Shown: positions 1 through 5,684 of the stretch, one piece after another
Numbering within the stretch: position 1 is the stretch's first letter
Layout: each line of letters starts with the position of its first letter
From: Pseudomonadota bacterium
GTDB taxonomy: Bacteria > Myxococcota > UBA9042 > PHBI01
NCBI GenBank assembly: GCA_005788935.1
Contig: SYAK01000201.1
Coordinates: 1-10,095, forward strand
Length of the DNA stretch: 10,095 bases
Direction of reading: 5' to 3'
Made by a program: the position numbers and the translations under genes
Notes under the pieces: model-generated
What the model was told of the DNA's origin: nothing
Databases searched by the model: none
The model's input: the letters and a program-made list of their open reading frames with translations, nothing else

Positions 1-433
1 CGACCTGATGCAGCCCTATCGCCTCGAGATGGGCTCCGCGCTCGCGACGAGCCGCGGCTCGAACCTCTATGCCTTCTGGGGCGACAAGATCGCGCGCGTG
101 CTCCGCAAGACAGCGCTGACGCACGCCAATCCGGTCATCGTGAACCTCGCGTCGAGCGAGTACTTCAAGGCGGTGGACCGCAAGACCCTCGCGCTGCCTG
201 TCGTCGAGACGCGGTTTGCCGAGGTCAAGGACGGCAAGCCACAGGTGATGATGGTCTTCGCCAAGCGCGCCCGCGGCCTCATGGCGCGCTGGATCCTCGA
301 ACATCGCCTGACCGACCCGCGTGACCTGCGGACCTTCGACCTCCACGGTTATCGCCTCGACGCCGCCAGCTCGACCGACAGTTCGCTCGTCTTCACGCGG
401 CCTTGGAGCGGCCCGGCCCCGAAGGACGACTGA
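1..433 (+). CDS. yaaA: Peroxide stress protein YaaA (DUF328 family), C-terminal part, 5' end outside window
   Basis: The frame is open from the left edge (first full codon at base 2), so the true start lies upstream. About 144 residues are visible, against roughly 255 for the whole family. The segment matches the conserved C-terminal half of YaaA/UPF0246: DLMQPYRLEMG at the edge, then LYAFWGDKI, VNLASSEYFKAV, FAKRARGLMARWI, and a final GYRLD followed by LVFTRP. In the family, YaaA is a cytoplasmic protein induced by hydrogen peroxide that limits intracellular iron damage to DNA; it binds DNA and has a helix-hairpin-helix-like fold. That role is family knowledge and cannot be read from this fragment. 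The reading frame is intact with no missing conserved block. Two stem-loops follow the stop codon, so transcription probably ends here and the next gene has its own promoter. Confidence 0.93.
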   Translation, partial: DLMQPYRLEMGSALATSRGSNLYAFWGDKIARVLRKTALTHANPVIVNLASSEYFKAVDRKTLALPVVETRFAEVKDGKPQVMMVFAKRARGLMARWILEHRLTDPRDLRTFDLHGYRLDAASSTDSSLVFTRPWSGPAPKDD

Positions 434-441
434 CGCCCCGA

Positions 442-484
442 CCAGCGTGCCCCGTGCGCTGGCTGTCCAACGGCCCCTGGCCGT
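442..484 (+). terminator. Tandem stem-loops after yaaA, probable terminator
   Basis: Two perfect inverted repeats follow the yaaA stop by 8 and 36 bases. CCAGCG (442-447) pairs with CGCTGG (457-462) over a 9-base loop. ACGGCC (470-475) pairs with GGCCGT (479-484) over a 3-base loop. There is no T-run after either stem, so this is not a textbook Rho-independent terminator, though U-poor hairpins at gene ends are common in GC-rich genomes. The position just after a gene end is the main support. Confidence 0.4.
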
Positions 485-559
485 CCTTGGCCCCCGGTCC
501 GTCACAGCCCCGCACCTCGTGGCCTGGTCACTCTGCCGCGTACTGCCGCGTCGAGGTTT

Positions 560-589
560 CTGGCATTCGGCGCGTCCTGGCGCTATCGT
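560..589 (+). promoter_or_regulatory. Weak sigma70-like promoter candidate upstream of the membrane protein gene
   Basis: CTGGCA (560-565) and TATCGT (584-589) each match the -35 and -10 consensus at four of six bases, with an 18-base spacer. Transcription would begin near 596, inside the GTGAC repeat cluster and about 75 bases before the chosen start at 672. It is the best pair I see in this 238-base gap, but matches of this quality occur by chance. Confidence 0.25.
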
Positions 590-616
590 GTGACGATGCG
601 GTGACGAACGCGTGAC
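590..616 (+). promoter_or_regulatory. Three GTGAC direct repeats at exact 11-bp spacing, possible response-regulator site
   Basis: GTGAC begins at 590, 601 and 612. The first two units extend to GTGACGA, and the third reads GTGACAT. On the opposite strand the core reads GTCAC in 11-bp direct repeats. Members of the OmpR/PhoB response-regulator family are known to bind direct repeats with about 11-bp spacing, and the Pho box contains a TGTCA core. The cluster lies just after the candidate -10 and 56 bases before the next gene's start, where a bound protein could block or tune transcription. Binding by a PhoB-type protein is inferred from spacing and core only. Confidence 0.35.
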
Positions 617-658
617 ATGCGACCGCCGCGCCCCGTGTTACGCGCCACAAGCCCCGAC

Positions 659-663
659 GGAGG
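659..663 (+). promoter_or_regulatory. Shine-Dalgarno GGAGG that sets the start at GTG 672
   Basis: A perfect GGAGG lies 8 bases before a GTG codon at 672. The open frame extends upstream to another GTG at 612, but that codon has no purine-rich sequence before it and falls in the GTGAC repeats. The 672 start is therefore preferred. Confidence 0.65.
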
Positions 664-671
664 CCCCAGAC

Positions 672-2333
672 GTGAACGACCCTCGCCTCGAAGCACACGA
701 CGACAATCAGCTCGAGCTCAAGCTCAGCTACCTCGTGGAGCCCGGCGTCAAACGCCAGCGCTACTTCGTCGAGACGTTCATCTTCGTGCCGCGGACGCTC
801 GGTATCAACGTGCAGAGCTACCCGGCGTCCGCGTTCCTCGAGGACACTCAGACCTTCGTCCGCCTCAAGACCCCGACGGTCGCGCTCGAGGCCCTCGCCC
901 ATGCCGGCCGGGCGGAGCGCTGGTTTTCGCCCGTGCGCGAGGCCCTCGACCTGCTGCTCGCCGCCACCCCGACCGAGACCGCCCCGCTCGTCCGTCAGCT
1001 CAAGCTGCTCGGGTGCATCTACCGCACGGCGATGCGCGACGAGGGCCACATGCTGCTGCAGCGCTTCGACGCCCTCGCCCGCCTGCCCGACCCGCAGATC
1101 GTGCATCAGGCCCGCGACCTCGCCCGAGCGCTCCAGGTCATGCTCGACCACCTCGCTGGCGCCCACGCCCGCTTCCAGGAGACGGCTGGTCGCTGCGATC
1201 ACGCGGTCGTCCCGCAGGTCGTCCGCGAGGTCTGGGCCGCCGTCGACGAATACATCGCCATCAACGCCGAGGAGACGCTCACCGCCCTCGTTCACGCCGC
1301 CGACGAACTGCTCCGCCGCATCGCCTCCGGACCCGCCCGCGACGCCCACCCCCTCGCCCCGGTCCGGCGCGCCCTCGCCGAGTCCGCCGTCTCGACCTAC
1401 CGCTATCGTCGCTCCCGGGGCTACGCCTCCTACGCCATCCCGGGCGCCACCAACGAAGACCTGCCGCGCCGGCGCCGCATCCTCAAGCGCATCGTCTCGT
1501 CGGTTCTCTATCTTGACACCCAGCACGCCGAGGGCGGCACCGTCCAGAAAGACATCATCGCTGGCATCGCCGCCGCCATCGCGATGCTCTTCGCGGCCGT
1601 CGTCGCGATGTGGGCCCAGCTCGAATGGGGCGTGTTTTCAGGCGCCTTCGTCGCGATCGCCGTGCTGTCCTACATCGTCAAGGACCGTCTGAAGGACTGG
1701 GGCAAGCGCTACCTCGGCAAGCGCTTCGCGGGCCGATTCCCCGACTTCGTCAACGAGGTGCGTTCACCCGACTCGCGCGAGGTCATCGGCGAGTCCCGCG
1801 AATGGATCAACGTCACCGACCCACACCACCTCGACCGTGAAATCGAGGAGATACGGCATTTCGACCACCCCTCGAGCATCGCGAGCCACGGGCGCCCCGA
1901 GTCGGTGATCCGCTACTGCAAGGAGGTCATCCTGACCTCGGAAGGCTTGCAGCAGGCGCTCGTCGGGGTGGACGGCCTGAACGACATCATCCGATTGAAT
2001 TTCGCGCGCTTGCGTCAGCGCATGGACGATCCCATCGAGACCTACCGCATCGTCCACCCGACGACGCTCGAGACCGTCGACGTCCCGTGCGCCCGCGTCT
2101 ACCACATCAACGTCGTCCTCCGGATTACCCGCGGCGACGCCAAGATCCGCGAGAGCCACGTCGAGCGCGTGCGCGTCGTCATCGACCAGAACGGCCTGAA
2201 GCGCGTCGAACCCGTCGGTCCCCGCGAGGCCCTGCCCCAGGTTGACGCCGTCATGGGCCTCGCCTTCGAGAGCGCGCGCCTCGTCGCGTGGCGCAAGAAC
2301 GAGGCTGGCCGCGTCGTCGGCGTTCGCGGGTGA
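672..2333 (+). CDS. Uncharacterised two-pass membrane protein, about 553 residues
   Basis: I do not recognise the family and assign no function. The start is GTG at 672, chosen for its GGAGG site. Residues about 12-45 hold a conserved-looking block (LELKLSYLVEPGVKRQRYF, then an ETFIFVPRTLGIN stretch). Residues 46-293 are mainly helical and charged, with no signal peptide. Two hydrophobic segments follow at about 295-317 (DIIAGIAAAIAMLFAAVV) and 320-336, joined by a very short turn. A strongly basic stretch (KDRLKDWGKRYLGKR) comes right after. By the positive-inside rule both large soluble parts, residues 1-290 and 340-553, should face the cytoplasm, with the hairpin acting as an anchor. I see no nucleotide-binding, protease or kinase motif. 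The gene stands alone: stem-loops lie upstream, and a 94-base gap separates it from the next gene. Confidence 0.85.
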   Translation: MNDPRLEAHDDNQLELKLSYLVEPGVKRQRYFVETFIFVPRTLGINVQSYPASAFLEDTQTFVRLKTPTVALEALAHAGRAERWFSPVREALDLLLAATPTETAPLVRQLKLLGCIYRTAMRDEGHMLLQRFDALARLPDPQIVHQARDLARALQVMLDHLAGAHARFQETAGRCDHAVVPQVVREVWAAVDEYIAINAEETLTALVHAADELLRRIASGPARDAHPLAPVRRALAESAVSTYRYRRSRGYASYAIPGATNEDLPRRRRILKRIVSSVLYLDTQHAEGGTVQKDIIAGIAAAIAMLFAAVVAMWAQLEWGVFSGAFVAIAVLSYIVKDRLKDWGKRYLGKRFAGRFPDFVNEVRSPDSREVIGESREWINVTDPHHLDREIEEIRHFDHPSSIASHGRPESVIRYCKEVILTSEGLQQALVGVDGLNDIIRLNFARLRQRMDDPIETYRIVHPTTLETVDVPCARVYHINVVLRITRGDAKIRESHVERVRVVIDQNGLKRVEPVGPREALPQVDAVMGLAFESARLVAWRKNEAGRVVGVRG

Positions 2334-2397
2334 GAACGGGCTTCCGGTGGCGCCGAACTCGGCGTAGAACCCGCCGACGCGCGTTCGGAACCGTTCT
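2333..2397 (+). other. Possible long-range RNA stem between the membrane protein and the Cys-rich lipoprotein genes
   Basis: AGAACGG (2333-2339) pairs with CCGTTCT (2391-2397), and the adjacent TTCC (2342-2345) pairs with GGAA (2387-2390). This makes an 11-bp stem with a 2-base bulge. Inside it, CGCCG (2351-2355) pairs with CGGCG (2360-2364) over an AACT loop. The outer stem ends 30 bases before the next start codon and begins at the previous stop codon. It could act as a terminator, or as a leader structure for the lipoprotein gene. It has no T-run and resembles no riboswitch known to me. Confidence 0.3.
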
Positions 2398-2427
2398 TCC
2401 CGGCGCGCGCGGTCCCGGAGGACTGCC

Positions 2428-4371
2428 GTGACAGCTTGCGCCCGACGCATCCAGGCCCTTGCCACCTTCGCCACGCTGTTCCTCGCGTCCTGCGGCGGTG
2501 AAGAGAGCGCGACATCGCCAGACACCGCACCCGAGGTCGTGACGCCCGACGCCACCACCCCCGACGCGGCGCCCGAGCGGGCCGTCGGCTGCTGTCCACA
2601 GGGGATCTGCCCAACCTCCGAAGCCTGCTACGCGGGCGCCTGCCTCCCGGTGGCGCGCGGCGAGGACGCCTGCTACCTCGCCGCAGAGTGCGCCCCAGGG
2701 CAGATCTGCGCGGGCGCCGTGACCTGTGCCTGTGGCGAGACCTGCGAACCGACGGCTGGGCGCTGCGCCTGGCCCGAGGGATGCTGCAACGCGGACACGG
2801 ACTGCGCCGCGGGGCAGCGCTGTGAAGGCGGGCGCTGCCTCGACGCTCCGCGAGACGGCTGCTGGGCCGATGGCGACTGCGCCGCAGGGCGTGCCTGCGA
2901 GGGCGCCAAGGTCTGCGGTTGCGGCGACTCTGGCTGCGAGAGCACACCCGGGTGGTGTGCCTTGCCAGGCGTCTGTTGCGTCCTCGACGCAGAATGCGGC
3001 CCGGACGGGCAGTGCCTCGACGGACGCTGCGTCGCGGAGCCCGCAGGCGACAGTTGTTGGCGCGACGCCGACTGCGGCGGCGCTGAGACCTGCCGCGGCG
3101 CGAGCACCTGCCCCTGCACGCCAGGGGCTGGCGACGTCGCGAACTGCGCGCTGCCGTCAACGCCGGTACGTTGCGAAGGCCCCGACAACACGTGCTGTTC
3201 CGCGGATGCCGACTGTGGCGCGGGCGAGCTCTGCGTCGAGGGTCGCGGCTGCCTCCCGCGTCCGGACGTCGCGGCGAACAGCTGCTGGGTCGACGGCCAC
3301 TGCGGCGCGGGGCGGGTCTGCGAGGGAGCGACGCTCTGCGACTGCAACGAGGCCGACTGCGCGCCGCGCGCCGGCACCTGCCGGACCGAGGTCATCGCCT
3401 GCAACCCGGACAGCTCGCAGTGCCCGGCCGGGCTGAAGTGCGTCGTCCCGGACCGCGCCTTCTGCCCGGGAGAGGCCAGCCCCGAGGAAGGCGTCTGCGT
3501 CCCCCTGAACGACGAGGGCTGCTGGACCTCGGACGACTGCAACCCGAACGTCCGCTGCGGCGCCGAGGTCGTCTGCCTCACCGAGGGCGGCTGCGAGGCG
3601 CCGAACCGCCCCGGGATCTGTGACACGAAGGTCCGGAAGTGGGACTGCTGCAACAGCCACCGCGAGTGCGGCCCCGGCCTCGAGTGCCGCAACCAGAACA
3701 GCAGCCAGACCTGCCCGCCGAGCGGCTCGGCGGTCTGCGTGCCGATCCCGGACGCTGGCCGCACCTGCTGGAACTACGACGACTGCCCCGACGGGCTCGC
3801 CTGCCAGAAGGTCGTCATCTGCGGCTGCAACGGACGCTGCTTCTTCAACCGCATCGGGCAGTGCGAGGCGCCGACCTTCTGCGAGGCCGACACCGACTGC
3901 GGCGACTTCATGGCCTGCGCGCGCGATGTCGAGTGCATCCTGAGCCCGTGCTCCTCGGTCACGACGTGCCCGTTCGGCGGCACCTGCCAGGAGCGCGTCG
4001 AAGGACGATGCTGGAACCACGAGACCTGCGAAACCGGCGAATACTGCGCGGGGCTCCAGATCTGCCCGCCCGACACGACCTGCGCCTACCCCGACACCCC
4101 CGGACTCTGCGCTCCGCGGGCCGACCTCGGCGAGTGCTGCAGCTCGTACAAGGGCTGCAAGCCCGGGCTCCGCTGCGTCTCGGGCGGCCTCGGCTCGAGT
4201 TGCAGCCTCGACACGACCAGCGTCTGCGTCCCCGCCACCGCCGTCGGCGGCCTCTGCTACACGGACGAGGACTGCGACCGCTCCGAGTTCTGCGAGGGCG
4301 AGCACGTCTGCCCCTGTGGCCTCGAAGGGTGCGAAGGCGATCCGCGCCCGGGCCGCTGCGCCGCGCGCTGA
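2428..4371 (+). CDS. Outer-membrane-type lipoprotein of eight tandem Cys-rich modules
   Basis: The start is GTG 2428, with GGAGG at 2417-2421, six bases before it. The 647-residue product opens with a lipoprotein signal peptide ending in LASC, so Cys22 should be lipidated. The following Gly-Gly gives no inner-membrane retention signal, so the outer membrane is the likely site. Residues 23-54 are a Pro/Asp/Thr linker. Residues 55-647 are entirely eight modules starting at 55, 119, 183, 256, 325, 407, 485 and 570. Each has a first half of CC-x5-C-x5-C-x4-C type and a second half opening CWxDxDC, then GxxCxGAxxCxC, and ending GxC. About 98 cysteines are present, mostly in even numbers per module, suggesting extensive disulfide bonding outside the cytoplasm. 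The pattern recalls Dickkopf/EB-like cysteine-rich regions and Cys-rich repeat proteins seen in Myxococcota, but I cannot assign a ligand or activity. Surface adhesion or structure is a guess. Confidence 0.9.
   Translation: MTACARRIQALATFATLFLASCGGEESATSPDTAPEVVTPDATTPDAAPERAVGCCPQGICPTSEACYAGACLPVARGEDACYLAAECAPGQICAGAVTCACGETCEPTAGRCAWPEGCCNADTDCAAGQRCEGGRCLDAPRDGCWADGDCAAGRACEGAKVCGCGDSGCESTPGWCALPGVCCVLDAECGPDGQCLDGRCVAEPAGDSCWRDADCGGAETCRGASTCPCTPGAGDVANCALPSTPVRCEGPDNTCCSADADCGAGELCVEGRGCLPRPDVAANSCWVDGHCGAGRVCEGATLCDCNEADCAPRAGTCRTEVIACNPDSSQCPAGLKCVVPDRAFCPGEASPEEGVCVPLNDEGCWTSDDCNPNVRCGAEVVCLTEGGCEAPNRPGICDTKVRKWDCCNSHRECGPGLECRNQNSSQTCPPSGSAVCVPIPDAGRTCWNYDDCPDGLACQKVVICGCNGRCFFNRIGQCEAPTFCEADTDCGDFMACARDVECILSPCSSVTTCPFGGTCQERVEGRCWNHETCETGEYCAGLQICPPDTTCAYPDTPGLCAPRADLGECCSSYKGCKPGLRCVSGGLGSSCSLDTTSVCVPATAVGGLCYTDEDCDRSEFCEGEHVCPCGLEGCEGDPRPGRCAAR
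2590..4371 (+). repeat. Eight-fold protein-level Cys module array (four compact, four extended)
   Basis: The repeat is in the protein, not an exact DNA repeat. Module lengths are 64, 64, 73, 69, 82, 78, 85 and 78 residues. Modules 1-4 have a short first half with five Cys, ending like GxCL. Modules 5, 6 and 8 have a first half about 14 residues longer, ending VCVP. Module 7 is the most divergent, with seven Cys in its first half. The second half is more uniform, with CW (CY in module 8 and module 1) followed by an acidic DC, and GxC near the end. The array runs to the last residue of the protein. DNA copies have diverged well past simple slippage, so the array is old. Confidence 0.85.
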
Positions 4372-4378
4372 CGTTCGG

Positions 4379-4427
4379 CCCGGCACACGGCCGGGATGCC
4401 TGGCCGGCTGACGCGACGTCAACGGCC
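4379..4427. terminator. Two hairpins in the convergent junction, probable bidirectional terminator
   Basis: CCCGGC (4379-4384) pairs with GCCGGG (4390-4395) over a 5-base loop. A second, longer stem joins GGCCG (4402-4406) to CGGCC (4423-4427) and TGACG (4409-4413) to CGTCA (4417-4421), with a small internal bulge and a CGA loop. The second hairpin overlaps the last codons of the isomerase gene on the - strand. Being symmetric and lying between two converging genes, it could stop transcription from both sides. Neither stem has a clear T-run. Confidence 0.4.
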
Positions 4428-5486
4428 TGGCGTCACCCACATGTCCGGGTCGGCCGACGGATGAATGGCCCGCGGCACCTGACGCAGCTCGGCGGGCGTG
4501 CGCGCCCCGGTCAGGAACATCACCCGCACGAGCACGTCGCGAAACCGCATCAGCGTGTCATACACGGCATCTGCGCCGTGGTGCGCAGCCTTCAGCAGCG
4601 GCAGGGCCGTCGCGGCGACCGCCGAGCCAAGCGCGAGCGCCTTCGCGAGATCGAGCCCCGTCCGGAGTCCCCCCGACGCGACCACCGGGGTCCCGGGAAA
4701 GGCCCGGACGCAGCCGAGCAGGCTCGTCACGGACGGCAGCCCCCAGTCCGCGAGCGCGTCCCCGAGCTCGGCCGTGGTCGTGCCCGGGCGCCGCCGCCCC
4801 TCGATGAGGGTCCACGAAGTCCCGCCCGCGCCCGCGCTCTCGATGAAGGCCCAGCGCCCCGCCGCGAGCCTGCCGAGCGTCCTCGTCGAGAGGCCGTTGC
4901 CGACCTCCTTGACGCCGCACGGCACGGACAGCGCGTGCGAGGCTGTGTTCATCTTCGCCGCGAGCCCGGCGAAATTCGTGTCGCCCTCGGGCTGCACCGC
5001 CTCCTGAGCGGGATTCAGGTGGAAGACGAGGGCATCGGCCGCGACCGAGGACACGACACGCTCGAGGGCAGGCACGTCGACCCCGTAGTTGAGCTGAACC
5101 GCGCCGATGTTGCCGATGAGCAGCGGGAGGTCGGGCGCGTGGTCGCGGACCGCGAAGGTGGCCGCGGTTTCGGGCCGCTCGAGGATGACGCGCTGCGACC
5201 CGAGGAACATGCCGACCCCCGCGCGCGCGGCCCCGAGCGCGAGGTTCCGGTTCAACTCGGCCGCCCGCTCGGTCCCGCCCGTCATGCTGCCGACGAGCAG
5301 CGGAAACGCGAGGCGGCGCCCGAGGAAGGTCACGGACGGATCCACGTCCGCGAGATCGAGCTCGGGCAACGCCTCGTGCGACAGCCGAACCGCCTCAAAG
5401 CCCACGGGGGACCGCACCTCGACCGCCTCGTCGAGCGCGATGCGGAGGTGGTCATCTTTCCGGGATTGCGTCGTGGGCTCGGCCAT
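4419..5486 (-). CDS. fni: Type 2 isopentenyl-diphosphate delta-isomerase (FMN-dependent)
   Basis: The 355-residue cytoplasmic enzyme interconverts isopentenyl and dimethylallyl diphosphate, supplying both isoprenoid building blocks. Length and motifs fit the FMN/NADPH-dependent type 2 family: RKDDH near the N-terminus (9-13), GSMTGGT (67-72), GSQR (96-99), GNIGA (125-129), HLNPAQE (156-162, with the Gln/Glu pair expected to bind Mg2+ and substrate), PEGD (166-169), VKEVGNG (192-198), AGAGGTSW (218-225) and SGGLRTG (271-277). The ATG at 5486 gives the family's normal N-terminus. The frame stays open 414 bases upstream, but that extension has no family similarity. No Shine-Dalgarno sequence precedes the ATG. 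A promoter-like pair ends 8 bases before it, so the mRNA may be leaderless. No other mevalonate or isoprenoid gene is in the window. Confidence 0.95.
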   Translation of the reverse strand: MAEPTTQSRKDDHLRIALDEAVEVRSPVGFEAVRLSHEALPELDLADVDPSVTFLGRRLAFPLLVGSMTGGTERAAELNRNLALGAARAGVGMFLGSQRVILERPETAATFAVRDHAPDLPLLIGNIGAVQLNYGVDVPALERVVSSVAADALVFHLNPAQEAVQPEGDTNFAGLAAKMNTASHALSVPCGVKEVGNGLSTRTLGRLAAGRWAFIESAGAGGTSWTLIEGRRRPGTTTAELGDALADWGLPSVTSLLGCVRAFPGTPVVASGGLRTGLDLAKALALGSAVAATALPLLKAAHHGADAVYDTLMRFRDVLVRVMFLTGARTPAELRQVPRAIHPSADPDMWVTPGR

Positions 5487-5494
5487 GGGGCCGC

Positions 5495-5522
5495 GCTGTA
5501 AGCACCGGTCGCGGCGCGACAA
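5495..5522 (-). promoter_or_regulatory. Promoter candidate for fni, placed for a leaderless transcript
   Basis: On the - strand TTGTCG (5522-5517, four of six consensus bases) and TACAGC (5500-5495, three of six) are separated by 16 bases. The -10 ends 8 bases before the ATG at 5486, so +1 would fall within about 2 bases of the start codon. The lack of a Shine-Dalgarno sequence agrees with this, but the -10 match is weak. Confidence 0.3.
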
Positions 5523-5559
5523 GCCCCCGCGTCCCGGACCGGAATCGGCGCGGAAGGGA

Positions 5560-5587
5560 TTGACCGAGACCTGAGCGTTCGTACAGG
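5560..5587 (+). promoter_or_regulatory. Promoter candidate for the barrel-like lipoprotein gene
   Basis: TTGACC (5560-5565) matches the -35 consensus at five of six bases. TACAGG (5582-5587) matches the -10 at only three, after a 16-base spacer. Transcription would start near 5594 and leave a leader of about 90 bases before the ATG at 5685. It is the best + strand candidate in the divergent gap with fni. Confidence 0.3.
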
Positions 5588-5672
5588 CTCGCGCCCTCGG
5601 CGGTCCGCGTGCATCGCCCCGCCGACCCCATTCACGCCAGCCCTGTCCGCCATGCACGTCGGTGCCGGCCCC

Positions 5673-5678
5673 AAGGAG
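5673..5678 (+). promoter_or_regulatory. Shine-Dalgarno AAGGAG that sets the start at ATG 5685
   Basis: AAGGAG lies six bases before ATG 5685. An in-frame ATG at 5652 has no such site and would add 11 residues before the signal peptide, so the downstream ATG is chosen. Confidence 0.7.
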
Positions 5679-5684
5679 CCACCC

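Noticed and set aside
528..1526. 332-codon - strand open frame over the membrane protein gene
   Set aside because: Gly/Glu/Val/Arg-rich antisense composition and no domain. The + strand frame has membrane segments and a Shine-Dalgarno sequence.
2673..3764. Another - strand open frame (363 codons), rich in Pro, Gln and Ser
   Set aside because: Its apparent repeats are only the antisense image of the Cys modules. It has no start signal and no family resemblance.
2590..4371. EGF-like or von Willebrand-type assignment for the Cys modules
   Set aside because: Cys spacing does not match EGF (six Cys) and no such consensus Gly/aromatic pattern is present. The nearest impression is Dickkopf/EB-like, left unassigned.
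3157..4440. Long - strand open frame (427 codons) across the Cys-rich lipoprotein gene
   Set aside because: Its product is Ala/Val/Asp/Arg-rich low-complexity sequence, as expected when GC-rich codons are read antisense. The + strand has a signal peptide, a Shine-Dalgarno sequence and a repeated domain.
3639..5501. 620-codon + strand open frame crossing from the lipoprotein gene into fni
   Set aside because: The product is Arg/Pro/Leu-rich without domains, out of frame with one real gene and antisense to another.
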